DNA of 64,000 nucleotides from Burkholderia sp. FERM BP-3421 (lineage in GTDB: Bacteria > Pseudomonadota > Gammaproteobacteria > Burkholderiales > Burkholderiaceae), in the NCBI RefSeq assembly GCF_028657905.1, contig NZ_CP117781.1:186001-250000 (forward strand), in the 5' to 3' direction. The notes beneath the pieces are model-generated. The model saw only the letters and a program-made list of their open reading frames with translations, made no database searches and was not told the origin of the DNA. Of this stretch, positions 42,080-51,198 are shown piece after piece. The position numbers and the translations under genes are program-made. How positions within the stretch are numbered: the stretch's first letter is position 1; every line of letters starts with the position of its first letter.

Positions 42080-43528
42080 TCAATCCGGCATGCGACGACG
42101 CAGATCGGCGGCCGGAATCCGCATCGCCTGCCGGTACTTCGTCACGGTGCGGCGCGCCAATACGATGCCGCGCGCCGCGAGCGCCTTCGCCAGCGCCACA
42201 TCCGACCAAGGCGCACGCGCCGCCTCGTCCGCGATCAGCTCACGGATCAGCGCCTTCGCGGCGGCCGCCGAACCCACGCCCGCCCCCACCGCCTCCAGCT
42301 TGCGCGGGAAGAAGTACTTGAATTCGAAAGTGCCGTGCGGCGTCGCCATGTACTTGTTGCCGGTCGCGCGCGATACGGTCGATTCATGCAGGTCGAGCGC
42401 CTCGGCGATGTCGCGCAGGATCATCGGCTTGAGCGCGCGCTCGCCATGGCGGAAGAAATCCCGCTGCCGCTCGACGATGCAGGCCCCGACCCGCTGGATC
42501 GTATCGAAGCGCTTGCGTGCGTTCCTGAGCAGCCAGTGCGCTTCCTGCAACTGCTGGCCCAGCAGCGAATCGCGTGCGCCGCGCTCGCGCGCGAACAGGG
42601 CCGCGTAGCGGCGATGGATGCGCACGCACGGAACCAGATCGGGGTTGACCATCACGATCCAGTCCCCTCGAATCTGCCGCACGATCACGTCGGGCACCAC
42701 GTATTCGCCGCGCACGCTGCCGTACTGGTTGCCCGGACGCGGATCGAGACGGCGCACGAGCGCACAGGCGGCGTCGAGCGTGCGCGCATCGCAATCGAGC
42801 CGGCGGCGCAGGTCGGCCATCTCGCGCCGCGCGAGACATTCGAGATGGTCTTGCACGACTGCCCGCGCGCACGCGAGAGCCGGGGTGTCGGGCGGCAGGT
42901 CGTCGAGTTGCAGCAGCAGGCATTCGGCCAGCGAGCGCGCGCCGATCCCCGGCCGTTCGAGCGACTGCACGCGCCGCAGCGCCACCGCGAGATCGCCTTC
43001 GTCGAGCCCGAGCCCGGGTTCCACGACGCGCACGAGATCGGCGAGCGACTGCCGCAGATAGCCGTCGTCGTCGAGGGCATCGACGATCATGTGCGCGGCC
43101 GCGCGGTCGCGCCCGGACAGCGGTTGCAGACGCAAGGCCTCATGCAGATGCGCGCGCAGCGAGGGCTCGGGGGCGTTCCATTCGCCGGGCTCCAGGCCGA
43201 CGGCTTCGCCGCCGGACCGCCCGCCGCGCGGCGCGGTATCCGCGTGCCCGGCGTCCGCCGCATCCACGCCGCGCCCGGATTCGACGTGAACCGTTGCCGT
43301 GTCCGGCGATTCCGCGCGCGTCGGCGAATCGGGCTCCACGGCCGCGTCGTCGGCCTTCGCCGCCTCGTCGGGCGCGCGGGTGTCTTCGAGGAACGGGTTG
43401 TTGTCGAGCGCCTGTTGCCACTCCTGCTGAAACTCCAGCGACGAAAGCTGCAGCAAACGCAGCGACTGTTGCAGCCTGGGGGTGAGCGCAAGATGCTGCC
43501 GCATCTGCAGCCCAAGCGATAAGGACAT
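42080..43528 (-). CDS. rpoN: RNA polymerase sigma-54 factor
   Basis: A 482-residue sigma-54. Region I is Gln/Leu-rich (MSLSLGLQMRQHLALTPRLQ), an acidic region II follows (residues 50-100), and the core-binding and HTH regions lead to the RpoN box ARRTVTKYR near the C-terminus. The HTH-proximal segment GTFEFKYFFPRKLEAVG is typical. It lacks the yhbH/pts neighbours of the housekeeping rpoN, so it is probably a second copy (RpoN2). Its own promoter region has a sigma-54 site, suggesting autoregulation. Confidence 0.93.
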   Translation of the reverse strand: MSLSLGLQMRQHLALTPRLQQSLRLLQLSSLEFQQEWQQALDNNPFLEDTRAPDEAAKADDAAVEPDSPTRAESPDTATVHVESGRGVDAADAGHADTAPRGGRSGGEAVGLEPGEWNAPEPSLRAHLHEALRLQPLSGRDRAAAHMIVDALDDDGYLRQSLADLVRVVEPGLGLDEGDLAVALRRVQSLERPGIGARSLAECLLLQLDDLPPDTPALACARAVVQDHLECLARREMADLRRRLDCDARTLDAACALVRRLDPRPGNQYGSVRGEYVVPDVIVRQIRGDWIVMVNPDLVPCVRIHRRYAALFARERGARDSLLGQQLQEAHWLLRNARKRFDTIQRVGACIVERQRDFFRHGERALKPMILRDIAEALDLHESTVSRATGNKYMATPHGTFEFKYFFPRKLEAVGAGVGSAAAAKALIRELIADEAARAPWSDVALAKALAARGIVLARRTVTKYRQAMRIPAADLRRRMPD

Positions 43529-43566
43529 GCGGGACTCCAGTCGGATTGAACGGTAAGAGACTTACC

Positions 43567-43582
43567 CGCAACCTTCATGCCA
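43567..43582 (-). promoter_or_regulatory. Predicted sigma-54 promoter for rpoN itself
   Basis: Minus strand TGGCATG-AAGG-TTGCG, GG-N10-GC, 39 bp before the rpoN ATG. It is as close to consensus as the DUF3008 promoter and shares the TGGCATG form. It implies a positive loop in which RpoN drives its own gene. Confidence 0.65.
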
Positions 43583-43701
43583 ATGCGGCCTGGCGGCGGC
43601 CCGCCGCGCGCGCCTACGCGCCGCCCTTCCCTTTTTTCAACGCCCACGCAAATTTTCCCGCGCCCCGCGCCGTGCGCCCCGCCCCGGCGGGCTGGGCCGC
43701 C

Positions 43702-43717
43702 GGGTATGCGGCTTGCG
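43702..43717 (+). promoter_or_regulatory. Predicted sigma-54 promoter for the DUF4397 lipoprotein gene
   Basis: GGGTATG-CGGC-TTGCG with GG at 43703-43704 and GC at 43715-43716. The ATG is at 43837, leaving a leader of about 110 bases. It diverges from the rpoN promoter 120 bp away, so one enhancer-bound activator could serve both. Confidence 0.6.
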
Positions 43718-43836
43718 CCGGCTGCGGGGTCTGCCGGCCGCGCGTGCGCGACAGGCAGGCATTCCATCACCCCCGGACCACGACGCGGGCAGCGACGAAC
43801 CCGCGACACGGCCGGTATCCCGCCTGGGAGGATTCT

Positions 43837-44598
43837 ATGAACATTCGCATCGTTGCGGCCGCATGCATCGCCGCCGCCGCCCTGACGGCGTGCGGCGGCG
43901 ACGGAAACGACGTCGGCACCGAGCTGGGCCTGACCAACCCGCAGGCCCGCTTCATCAACGCCGTACCGTCCGGACCGAATCTCGACTACTACCTGAACGG
44001 TTCCGCGAACGCGACCGGTGTCGCGTACAAGGGCGTCACGCGCTATCGCGACGTCGGCTCCGGCACGCAGACCGCAACCTACGATGTGTCCGGCACCACG
44101 ACCACGATCGCACAGCAGACCTTCAGCGCCGCGAAGGGCCACCACTACACGACGATCGCGCTGCCCAGCACGTCCGCGCCGATCTCGGTGATCGACGACC
44201 CCTACGCGAAGGGCCTGCTGTCGAACCAGGCGCGCGTGCGCGGCTTCAATGCCTCGCCGAACGCGCAGAACATCGACATCTACGTCGTGCCGCCCGGCAC
44301 CGACATCGGCACGCAGAGCCCGACCGTCTCCGGCGCGGCCTACCAGAACGCCTCGCCGGCCTCGGGCCAGGATTCGGTCTACCTGAACGGCGGCACCTAT
44401 CAGGTGATCGTGACCTCGGCGGGCAGCAAGACGCCGATCCTGACCACGCCGCCGGTCTCGCTGAACAACAACGCGGACTGGCTGCTGCTGACGATCCCGG
44501 CGGGCGGCATCGCCGACGTCACGCCGAACGACATCCACGTGCTGGTCGCGCAGGGCAACGACGCGGACACGTCCGCGCAGGAACTCGGCCCGCAGTAA
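43837..44598 (+). CDS. DUF4397-domain lipoprotein
   Basis: A 253-residue lipoprotein. The signal IRIVAAACIAAAALTACGGD has the lipobox LTAC. The mature protein has repeated Ig-like beta segments (ARFINAVPSGPNLDYYLNGS, RVRGFNASPNAQNIDIYVVP, SVYLNGGTYQVIVTSAG) as in DUF4397 cell-surface proteins. GGGAGG precedes ATG 43837. Divergent from rpoN and probably sigma-54 dependent. Confidence 0.88.
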   Translation: MNIRIVAAACIAAAALTACGGDGNDVGTELGLTNPQARFINAVPSGPNLDYYLNGSANATGVAYKGVTRYRDVGSGTQTATYDVSGTTTTIAQQTFSAAKGHHYTTIALPSTSAPISVIDDPYAKGLLSNQARVRGFNASPNAQNIDIYVVPPGTDIGTQSPTVSGAAYQNASPASGQDSVYLNGGTYQVIVTSAGSKTPILTTPPVSLNNNADWLLLTIPAGGIADVTPNDIHVLVAQGNDADTSAQELGPQ

Positions 44599-44658
44599 GC
44601 AAGACAGGGGATGGCGCGGCCGACGGGCCGCGCCCCAGGAAGGCAGACTCCGCGGCGT

Positions 44659-45216
44659 CTAGTTCGACCGTTCGAAGCGGAACACCTGCTCGACACGCCG
44701 GCCGCCGGGCACCTCGATCGTCACCGCACCCTCATGCCGCACGCGCCAGCCCGCCCGCGCGACGACGCGCGGCAAGGTTCCGCCCGCCCGGCTCTCGAAA
44801 CCGGCGAGACCCACCTCGGGCGTGTCGACGCGCTCGTCGAGCGAGGCGTTGGAATGGATCACGTTGGCCTGCCACTTCGATGCGCCACGGCGCGCTTCCA
44901 TGCCCTTGCCGTCGACGTCGACGGTGTTGTCGGTCGCGGCCATGTTCGCGTTGTCGAGCGACACGATCCGGCTGGCCGCGCGGCGCACCGGATCGTCGCC
45001 CGCGTCGCGCAGGCGCGCATCGCGGTCGATCGGCGGCAGTCCAGTCGCCGCCTTGGCCGCGATGCGTTCGGGCGACAGCGGCCGCGCGCGGGCGGTCTCG
45101 GCGGCCTGGGTCGCCGCATCCGGCATGTCGCGGCCGGCCGCCGGCGTCTTCACGGGGCTGTTCGCGATGACCTCGCGCTGCCGCTCGGCGTGGGTAGGGG
45201 TTCCGGTATGGCGCAT
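44659..45216 (-). CDS. DUF3005-like protein, second copy
   Basis: A 185-residue hydrophilic protein. The N-terminal ~85 residues are Ala/Arg-rich. The DUF3005 core follows: NMAATDNTVDVDGKGMEARR, then VIHSNASLDERVDTPEVGLAG and FESRAGGTLPRVVARAG. It is a paralogue of the gene at 15186-15578 with a longer N-terminus. AAAGGAGG precedes ATG 45216. It lies 46 bp after the OmpV-like gene, probably in the same transcript. Confidence 0.8.
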   Translation of the reverse strand: MRHTGTPTHAERQREVIANSPVKTPAAGRDMPDAATQAAETARARPLSPERIAAKAATGLPPIDRDARLRDAGDDPVRRAASRIVSLDNANMAATDNTVDVDGKGMEARRGASKWQANVIHSNASLDERVDTPEVGLAGFESRAGGTLPRVVARAGWRVRHEGAVTIEVPGGRRVEQVFRFERSN

Positions 45217-45262
45217 CTCGTTGACCTCCTTTCCTGAGCGCGCGCCGCGCACGGGCGGCGCG

Positions 45263-46168
45263 CTAGAACCGGTAGTTGACGGACAGATCGAACACGCCCT
45301 GGGTCGGACGCGAGACGACCGGGCTGTGCGCCGCGCTGCCCGTCAATTGCTCGATCGCGCCGTCGACGGTCAGGAACCAGTGCTTGCGGAAGAACCAGAC
45401 CGCCGTCGTGCCGAACCCGACCGAACGCAGGCCCGCGTGCGACGAATACGGCGCGAGCCCGCTGCGCTGGGCCTGCGCGCCGGAAACGCCGAACCACGTG
45501 TCCATGTAGCGCGCGTCGGCGAACGACACGCTCGGCCCCGCGAACCAGAAAAACCGTTCGCTGCTGCCCGGCAGCGGCATGTAGGCCGACAGATCGCCGC
45601 GCCAGCCGTTCGAGCCGCCGATGTCGCGCCGCACGTCCGCGCGCAGCACGAGCGGGAACGACTTCGACACCACGTAATCGCCCGACAGCTTGATGACGGC
45701 CGCCGCGCCGATGTTGCCGAGCCCGTTCAGGTGATCGAGGTCGTCGGCCGCGCGCCGGCCCATGTCGAAGCCCGCCGACAGCGATACGCGCCCGCGCGGC
45801 CCGCTCAGCAGGTTCACGCCGACGCCTTCGCCCGTCGACAGGAAGAACAGGTCGCGATAGCGGATGTCGATGCTCGGCCCGACCCGCGCGCGGTATGCCG
45901 ATGCGCCCGGATAGGCGGCCTGCAGGTTGGAGGCGATGCCGGCCTGGATCTGCCAGGCGGGCAGCGGCGCGGGTGCGAGCAGGCTGGTCAGCGGCACGCC
46001 GGCCGAGTACTGCCATTCCGCGAGCGGCGACGGCGTTTGCGCGCGCACCGCGCCCGCGAACGGCCCGATCGAACCGATCGAGCAGCACGCGGCGAACCAC
46101 GCCGCGCGGCGTCGGGCGCCGGGCGTGCGCGCCTGGCGGGTGCGGGACAAGCTTGGGGTCGTCATCAT
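45263..46168 (-). CDS. MipA/OmpV-family outer membrane protein
   Basis: A 301-residue predicted beta-barrel. A signal peptide (RRAAWFAACCSIGSIGPFAG, cleavage near VRAQ) precedes alternating beta strands ending in aromatic Phe (GVFDLSVNYRF), the outer-membrane assembly signal. Conserved MipA features include YPGASAYRARVGPSIDIRYR. GGAGGCCGC supports ATG 46168. Notably the same frame is open upstream to 46576 through a second gene with its own ribosome site. Confidence 0.87.
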   Translation of the reverse strand: MMTTPSLSRTRQARTPGARRRAAWFAACCSIGSIGPFAGAVRAQTPSPLAEWQYSAGVPLTSLLAPAPLPAWQIQAGIASNLQAAYPGASAYRARVGPSIDIRYRDLFFLSTGEGVGVNLLSGPRGRVSLSAGFDMGRRAADDLDHLNGLGNIGAAAVIKLSGDYVVSKSFPLVLRADVRRDIGGSNGWRGDLSAYMPLPGSSERFFWFAGPSVSFADARYMDTWFGVSGAQAQRSGLAPYSSHAGLRSVGFGTTAVWFFRKHWFLTVDGAIEQLTGSAAHSPVVSRPTQGVFDLSVNYRF

Positions 46169-46576
46169 GCGGCCTCCGGTCGTGCGCACCGCCAGCGTAG
46201 CGGCTCCCCGGCGTTCGCGCCAGCCGGTCATCCCGGACGACCGTCCCGCGCCGCGCGCTCGCCCGTCGGCCGGGCCGGAACGCAAGGCCCTGCGTGGCCG
46301 CGCCGCCGTCTCGTCCAGGCCCGGGTGCGCCCGCGCGGCGTCGGGCGCGTCACGGCCCCCCGTGAGCCATGCGGCCACGACCGACCGCCACGCGCGCGCT
46401 CCGTCGCGCGCGGCCCGCGGCGGCACGTAGATCGGCGGCTCGGGTTCGGGCGGATCGCCCTGCGGCGCGCGGTGCGGCTCGGGCGGCTCGGGCGGGTCGA
46501 GCGGTTTCGAATCGGGTTCCGCGTCGGGTATCGGTGGATCGGGTCGATGCGGCCATGCATCCCATGCGTACTTCAT
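46169..46576 (-). CDS. Proline-rich small protein, reading in frame into the OmpV gene
   Basis: ATG 46576 has an AAGGAGG site at ideal distance. The protein begins MKYAWDAWPHRPDPPIPDAE and continues with a PPEPPEPHRAPQGDPPEPEP tract. After about residue 60 (PPIYVPP) the sequence becomes Arg/Ala-rich and looks non-native, with no stop until the OmpV gene's end. I infer that a stop codon or frame has been lost near 46390, or that both form a long chain. A strong sigma-54 promoter sits just upstream. Confidence 0.55.
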
Positions 46577-46609
46577 CCAGCCTCCTTGCGTTGGTCACCC
46601 GTCCGATGA

Positions 46610-46625
46610 CGCAAGCCGCATGCCA
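46610..46625 (-). promoter_or_regulatory. Predicted sigma-54 promoter for the proline-rich gene
   Basis: Minus strand TGGCATG-CGGC-TTGCG, with exact GG-N10-GC spacing. The ATG is 34 bp downstream at 46576. Its -24 and -12 elements are identical to those of the rpoN and DUF3008 promoters. Confidence 0.7.
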
Positions 46626-46753
46626 TGCCCGCGCATGCCGGCCGCCGGCCGTTCCGACGCCGGGCATTGCAATCGCTGCCGCACGCGCTGCAAAACTTGC
46701 ACGGCGTCGCGCGGACGCGCGCCGGGCCGACAGGCGCACGCGTCGGCTCGACC

Positions 46754-46769
46754 GGGCATGCGGGTTGCG
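46754..46769 (+). promoter_or_regulatory. Predicted sigma-54 promoter for the 76-residue protein gene
   Basis: GGGCATG-CGGG-TTGCG, GG at 46755-46756 and GC at 46767-46768. The ATG follows at 46810. It diverges from the proline-rich gene's promoter, 130 bp apart. Confidence 0.65.
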
Positions 46770-46809
46770 TGCAAGGCGGTGCCTGAATCTTGAATCCGGA
46801 GGTGACGCC

Positions 46810-47040
46810 ATGAACGATTCGATGCAACCGGCCGGGCCCGGCACGGAACGCGGCCCGCACCCGACGCCGCCGCTGAAGGAACACGACCGGCCCCGCAGAC
46901 GCAAATCCGAGGAGCACATCGACCGTACGCTCGAAGAAACGTTTCCCGCCAGCGACGCACCGGCGACGGGCGGCGTCACGCGGATCGATCCCAAGCCGGA
47001 CCCCGCCCCGCGCAAGGACGACGCCGGGCGTACGCCGTGA
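46810..47040 (+). CDS. Small hydrophilic protein, 76 residues
   Basis: A charged, Pro-rich protein with RRRKSEEHIDRTLEETFPAS followed by DAPATGGVTRIDP. The EETFPASDAPA motif recurs in small stress-related proteins of Burkholderia and relatives; I know no function. CGGAGGTG precedes the ATG. It is divergent from the proline-rich gene, each with a sigma-54-like promoter. Confidence 0.78.
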   Translation: MNDSMQPAGPGTERGPHPTPPLKEHDRPRRRKSEEHIDRTLEETFPASDAPATGGVTRIDPKPDPAPRKDDAGRTP

Positions 47041-47086
47041 ATGCCGGCGCGCGTGCACGGGGCATCGCATGCGCACCGCGCGCGCG

Positions 47087-49333
47087 TCAGTCGCGCACGA
47101 TCACGCGCGCCAGCATCCGCAGATCGACCGGCTTGCGCAGGTAGCCATCGAATCCCGCCTCGCGGGCGCGCCGCTCGTCCGCCTGCCCGGCGTGCGCGGT
47201 GACGGCGAGGATGCGCGGCCCGCCCGCGCCGCGCCGGCGCAGCGCTTCGAGCAGCCAGAACCCATCGCCGTCCGGCATCGCGAGATCCGACAGCACCACG
47301 GTCGGCCGCGCGCGTTCGGCCTGCGCGAGCGCTTCGCGCCCCGACGCCGCGACGGAGACCTCCGCGCCGAGCGTGGTCAGCGCCGCCGCGAGACTCGCGC
47401 GGGTGGTCGGATCGTCGTCGACGAGCAGCACGCGCTGCGCGACGAGCGGCGTCGGTTCGTCGCGCGAAGCTTGTCCGGCCGCGCCGAGCGGCGGCTGCCA
47501 GCCGACCGGCAGCGCGACCGTGAAGATCGCGCCGAGATTGCGGCCCGCGCTGCGGACCGACACCTTGCCGCCGTGCAGCTCGACGATGTGGCGCACGATC
47601 GACAGGCCGAGCCCCAGGCCGCGCCGCGGCGACGCCGGCGCCTCGTCCGCGCGCCGGAACGCCTCGAACACGTGCGGCACGAACTCCGGCGCGATGCCGG
47701 ACCCGGTATCGGCCACCGACAGCGTGACGCGCGCACCGGCCTGCACGAGGCCGACCGTCACCCGGCCGCCCGTCGGCGTGAACTTGAACGCATTCGACAG
47801 CAGGTTCGACAGCATCTGCCGCAGCCGCTCGCCGTCGCCCGACACGACGCAGGTGTCCACCGCGCACTCCGTCGCGAGCACGATGCCTTCGTTCAACGCG
47901 GCCGTGCGAAACGACTCGACGACGTCGGCGACGATCCGCACGAGGTCGATCGGCACTGCATCGAGCCGCAGCTTGCCGGTCGCGAGCGACGACGCGTCGA
48001 GGATGTCCGCGACCATGCGCGTGAGCGAGCGCGCCGAGCGATCGATCGCATCGATCGCCTGTTGCTGCAAGGCGAGGTCGCCGGTATGGCGAAGCACCTC
48101 GACCCAGCCATAGATCACGTTGAGCGGCGTGCGCAGTTCGTGCGAGACGGTCGCGAGCAATTCGTCCTTGAGCCGGTTCGACGTATCCGCCTGCCGGCGC
48201 GCGTCGCGCGCGCCGCGCAGCGAACGGTGCGCGCGACGATCACGACGTCGGCGCTCGCCCGATTCGCGGACCGTCAGCGACAGCGCCACCGCGCCGCCTG
48301 CGCGCGGCGGCACGACGCCGGCCGCGAGCGTCGCGCGAAAGCGCGCGCCGTCGCGCCGCACGCACAGCACGTCGACCGGTCCGTCGTCGTCGCCCGCGGC
48401 GTCGGGCCGCGCCGGCAGCGGATGACGCAGGCGCCAGCGCGCAGCGATCAAGCCGCCTGCGTCGAGCCCCACGGCTTCGTGCTCGTCATAACCGAACAGG
48501 CGCTGCGCGGCGCGATTCCAGCTGACGACGCGATAGTGCGCGTCGATCCCGACGATCGCATCCGGCGCGGCATCGACCACCGCGTCGCGCAACGCCGCCG
48601 CGGCGGCGTCCTGCAGCATCAGCACCGCGCCGCGAATCGCGCCGGCGGCGTCGCGCATCGGCGCGGCCGTCTCGACGATCGCCGCGTTCGTCTCGCTGCG
48701 GTTCTGCCGCAGCCAGCGCCGCGTCGACGCGACCTCGGTCAATCCGGACAGCACGCGCTCGAACGCCTGCGCGGCCGCCTCCCGTCCTTCGGCATCGCGC
48801 GCGCCCAGCAGATCGCGCACCGGCCGCCCGGTCAGATCGCGCGGCGCGCCGCCCAGCAATGCGGCCGCCTCGTCGTTGACGAACACGGCGCGGCCGCGCG
48901 CATCGCTCGCCAGCACGCCGCACGGCAGCGCGCCCAACACCGTTTCGTAGCGACGGCGCAGCAGCGCGTCGCGATGGCCGCGCCAGCGCTGCGCCACGCT
49001 CGCGCCGCGCAACGAAGACGCCATCGCGCTGACCACCACGCCCGTCAGCACGAAGGCGGCCAGCGTGACGAGCCGCGCCGGCAGCGGCGCCGTATAGACC
49101 GACGGATCGGAAAGAAACAGCAGCCAGATCAGGCCGGCGCTCGCCAGCGTGGCGGCGACGCCGAACCCGAACGATGCGAGCCACGCGATCGCGGCGAGCA
49201 GCGGGTAGTACAGCAGCAGCGGCAGGTCCACGCCGCCGAGCCGGATCGCCAGCGCCTGCAGCACGGTCGCGATCGCCACCAGCATGACGGCGATGCCCGA
49301 TTGCCCCGCGCGGGCGCGCATCAGATTGACCAT
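47087..49333 (-). CDS. Hybrid sensor histidine kinase with C-terminal receiver
   Basis: A 748-residue membrane kinase. Four N-terminal hydrophobic segments of DUF4118 type (residues 5-100) precede two PAS domains (GALPCGVLASDARGRAVFVN, DAAPDAIVGIDAHYRVVSWN). HisKA has the phospho-His in LATVSHELRTPLNVIYGWVE, HATPase follows (SNLLSNAFKFTP, VADTGSGIAPEFV), then a receiver with Asp in VLSDLAMPDGDGF. It lies 156 bp after the NtrC-type regulator on the same strand, probably as one operon. It has no input domain that names its signal. Confidence 0.92.
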   Translation of the reverse strand: MVNLMRARAGQSGIAVMLVAIATVLQALAIRLGGVDLPLLLYYPLLAAIAWLASFGFGVAATLASAGLIWLLFLSDPSVYTAPLPARLVTLAAFVLTGVVVSAMASSLRGASVAQRWRGHRDALLRRRYETVLGALPCGVLASDARGRAVFVNDEAAALLGGAPRDLTGRPVRDLLGARDAEGREAAAQAFERVLSGLTEVASTRRWLRQNRSETNAAIVETAAPMRDAAGAIRGAVLMLQDAAAAALRDAVVDAAPDAIVGIDAHYRVVSWNRAAQRLFGYDEHEAVGLDAGGLIAARWRLRHPLPARPDAAGDDDGPVDVLCVRRDGARFRATLAAGVVPPRAGGAVALSLTVRESGERRRRDRRAHRSLRGARDARRQADTSNRLKDELLATVSHELRTPLNVIYGWVEVLRHTGDLALQQQAIDAIDRSARSLTRMVADILDASSLATGKLRLDAVPIDLVRIVADVVESFRTAALNEGIVLATECAVDTCVVSGDGERLRQMLSNLLSNAFKFTPTGGRVTVGLVQAGARVTLSVADTGSGIAPEFVPHVFEAFRRADEAPASPRRGLGLGLSIVRHIVELHGGKVSVRSAGRNLGAIFTVALPVGWQPPLGAAGQASRDEPTPLVAQRVLLVDDDPTTRASLAAALTTLGAEVSVAASGREALAQAERARPTVVLSDLAMPDGDGFWLLEALRRRGAGGPRILAVTAHAGQADERRAREAGFDGYLRKPVDLRMLARVIVRD

Positions 49334-49489
49334 CGCCTTCACTCCCGCCGCACCACGCGCCCGGGCCGGCCCGGGCCGGCGCGGCCGCCTTCGGGCGCGC
49401 GCCGCCGCGCCGCGCCCGGCAGCCGCGCGCGCGGATCCGGCGGCGCCGGCGGCAAGCCGGCGCGCCGGGCAAACGAAGCGCCATGCGTC

Positions 49490-50863
49490 TCAGTCATTCG
49501 GTTTGTCGTCTCCGTCGGCCATCTGCGCGAGCCGGTTGTAGATCGTCTTGAGGCTGACGTCGAGCACCTCCGCGGCCTGCGCCTTCACGCCGCCGCACTT
49601 CGCGAGCGTACCGAGGATGATGCGCCGGTCGACCTCCTCCAGCGTCGTGCCGAACGATACCGTCACGCGTTCGGCGTCGGCCTGGGCGTCGCCCGACACC
49701 GAGGCCTCCGTCATGATCGGTGGCGGCAGCGAAGCGATCACGTCGTCGTCGTTGAAGATGCTCGCGCGCTGCACGAGGTTGCGCAGCTCGCGCACGTTGC
49801 CGGGCCATGCATAGGTTCTCAGCGCATCGAGCGCGGCCGGCGCGAACCGCATCGCGCGGCCGCTGTCCTCGTTGAGCCTCTGCAGGAAGGCCTGCGCGAG
49901 CATCGGGATGTCGTCGCCGCGCGCGCGCAAGGGCGGCAGCGCGATCGGAAACACGTTGATCCGGTGATACAGGTCGGCGCGCAGCTTGCCGGCCTCCATT
50001 GCAGCCTCGGGATCGCGGTTGGTCGCGGCGACGATCCGCACATCGACGTCGATCTCGCGTGCGGAGCCAAGCCGCGTCACGCGGCCGGTCTCGAGTACGC
50101 GCAGCAGCTTCACCTGCGACTCGACGGGCATCTCGGTCACCTCGTCGAGGAACAGCGTGCCGCCGTCCGCCCGCTCGAAGAAACCCTTGTGCTGGCGCTC
50201 CGCGCCCGTGAAGCTGCCGCGGTCGTGGCCGAACATCTCGCTCTCGACCAGGTTCGCCGCGATCGCGCCGCAATTGATCGCGAGGAACGGCCCGCGCCGA
50301 CGCAGGCTCAGGTCGTGGATGGTCTGCGCGACCAGCTCCTTGCCGGTGCCCGACTCGCCCGTCAGCAACACCGACGCCTCGGTCACGGCCACTCGGCCGA
50401 TCGCGTCGTACATCGCCTGCATCGGCGGCGCGCTGCCGAGCATGCGGCCGAAGCGCCCGAGGCGCTTGAGTTCGGAGCGCAGCGCGGCGATCTCCGCATG
50501 CAGCACGCTGGTTCTCGGCACGCGCGCGAAGATGCTGTTCAGGCGCTGCATGTTCAGCGGCTTCACCAGGTAATCGGTCGCGCCGTGGCGCAGCGCGTCG
50601 ATCGCCGTCTCCAGGCTCGCATGGCCGGTGGTCAGCACCATCTCGCAATGCGCGCCGGCCGGCAGCTCGTCGAACAGGTCCATGCCGTTTCCATCCGGCA
50701 ACACGAGATCGCACAACACCAGATCGGGTGTATGCACAACCATTCTGGCCCGCGCTTCCTCGAGCGTGGCCGCCGTATCGCACGTGAGCTGCTGGGCTTG
50801 CGCGAGCGCCGCGAGCATCGCGCGCGTATCGGCATCATCCTCGACGATCAGTACGTAGGGCAT
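49490..50863 (-). CDS. NtrC-family sigma-54-dependent response regulator
   Basis: A 457-residue regulator with a receiver (Asp in DLVLCDLVLPDGNGMDLF), AAA+ domain (Walker A TGESGTGKELVA, sigma-54 contact GSFTGA, Walker B GGTLFLDEVTEM) and a Fis-type HTH (AEVLDVSLKTIYNRLAQMAD). It is the natural partner of the downstream hybrid kinase and activates sigma-54 promoters. AGGAGCC precedes ATG 50863. Its targets may include the small genes around rpoN. Confidence 0.94.
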   Translation of the reverse strand: MPYVLIVEDDADTRAMLAALAQAQQLTCDTAATLEEARARMVVHTPDLVLCDLVLPDGNGMDLFDELPAGAHCEMVLTTGHASLETAIDALRHGATDYLVKPLNMQRLNSIFARVPRTSVLHAEIAALRSELKRLGRFGRMLGSAPPMQAMYDAIGRVAVTEASVLLTGESGTGKELVAQTIHDLSLRRRGPFLAINCGAIAANLVESEMFGHDRGSFTGAERQHKGFFERADGGTLFLDEVTEMPVESQVKLLRVLETGRVTRLGSAREIDVDVRIVAATNRDPEAAMEAGKLRADLYHRINVFPIALPPLRARGDDIPMLAQAFLQRLNEDSGRAMRFAPAALDALRTYAWPGNVRELRNLVQRASIFNDDDVIASLPPPIMTEASVSGDAQADAERVTVSFGTTLEEVDRRIILGTLAKCGGVKAQAAEVLDVSLKTIYNRLAQMADGDDKPND

Positions 50864-51198
50864 GGTGGCTCCTTCATGGATCGCATCATTCGCAGGCACC
50901 GCGACGCGAGATGACACGACGCGAATCCGGTCGGCAACATTGACCTGTCCGCCATCCAATCAGTAAAAACGAAACGCACGCCATGAGGCGGCGACGTCAT
51001 CACTATAGGAACCGTGCACCGGCCGAAACGTTCGATCGAATATTCCTATCCGACCGTGTGCGGTGCATTGCGAGATTTAATTCATTTGAAGAACGAATCC
51101 GCTACGCTTGTCAGTACTGAGCAATCATCAAGCATCCCCCTTCTTGCGCGGACACTGCGGCGCATGCCACCCGCGGCCTCCCGCACAGCGAGCGATCC
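50864..51198. other. Divergent intergenic region between the two sigma-54 activators
   Basis: About 335 bp separate the NtrC-type gene from the receiver-less activator. I find no convincing sigma-54 site on either strand. A 10-bp palindrome TTCGATCGAA lies at 51031-51040. Promoters are probably sigma-70 type, consistent with activators being made before they are used. Confidence 0.4.

Noticed and set aside
47069..50914. 1281-codon open frame on the plus strand opposite the kinase and response regulator
   Set aside because: Low-complexity antisense frame; real genes on the minus strand have all catalytic motifs.
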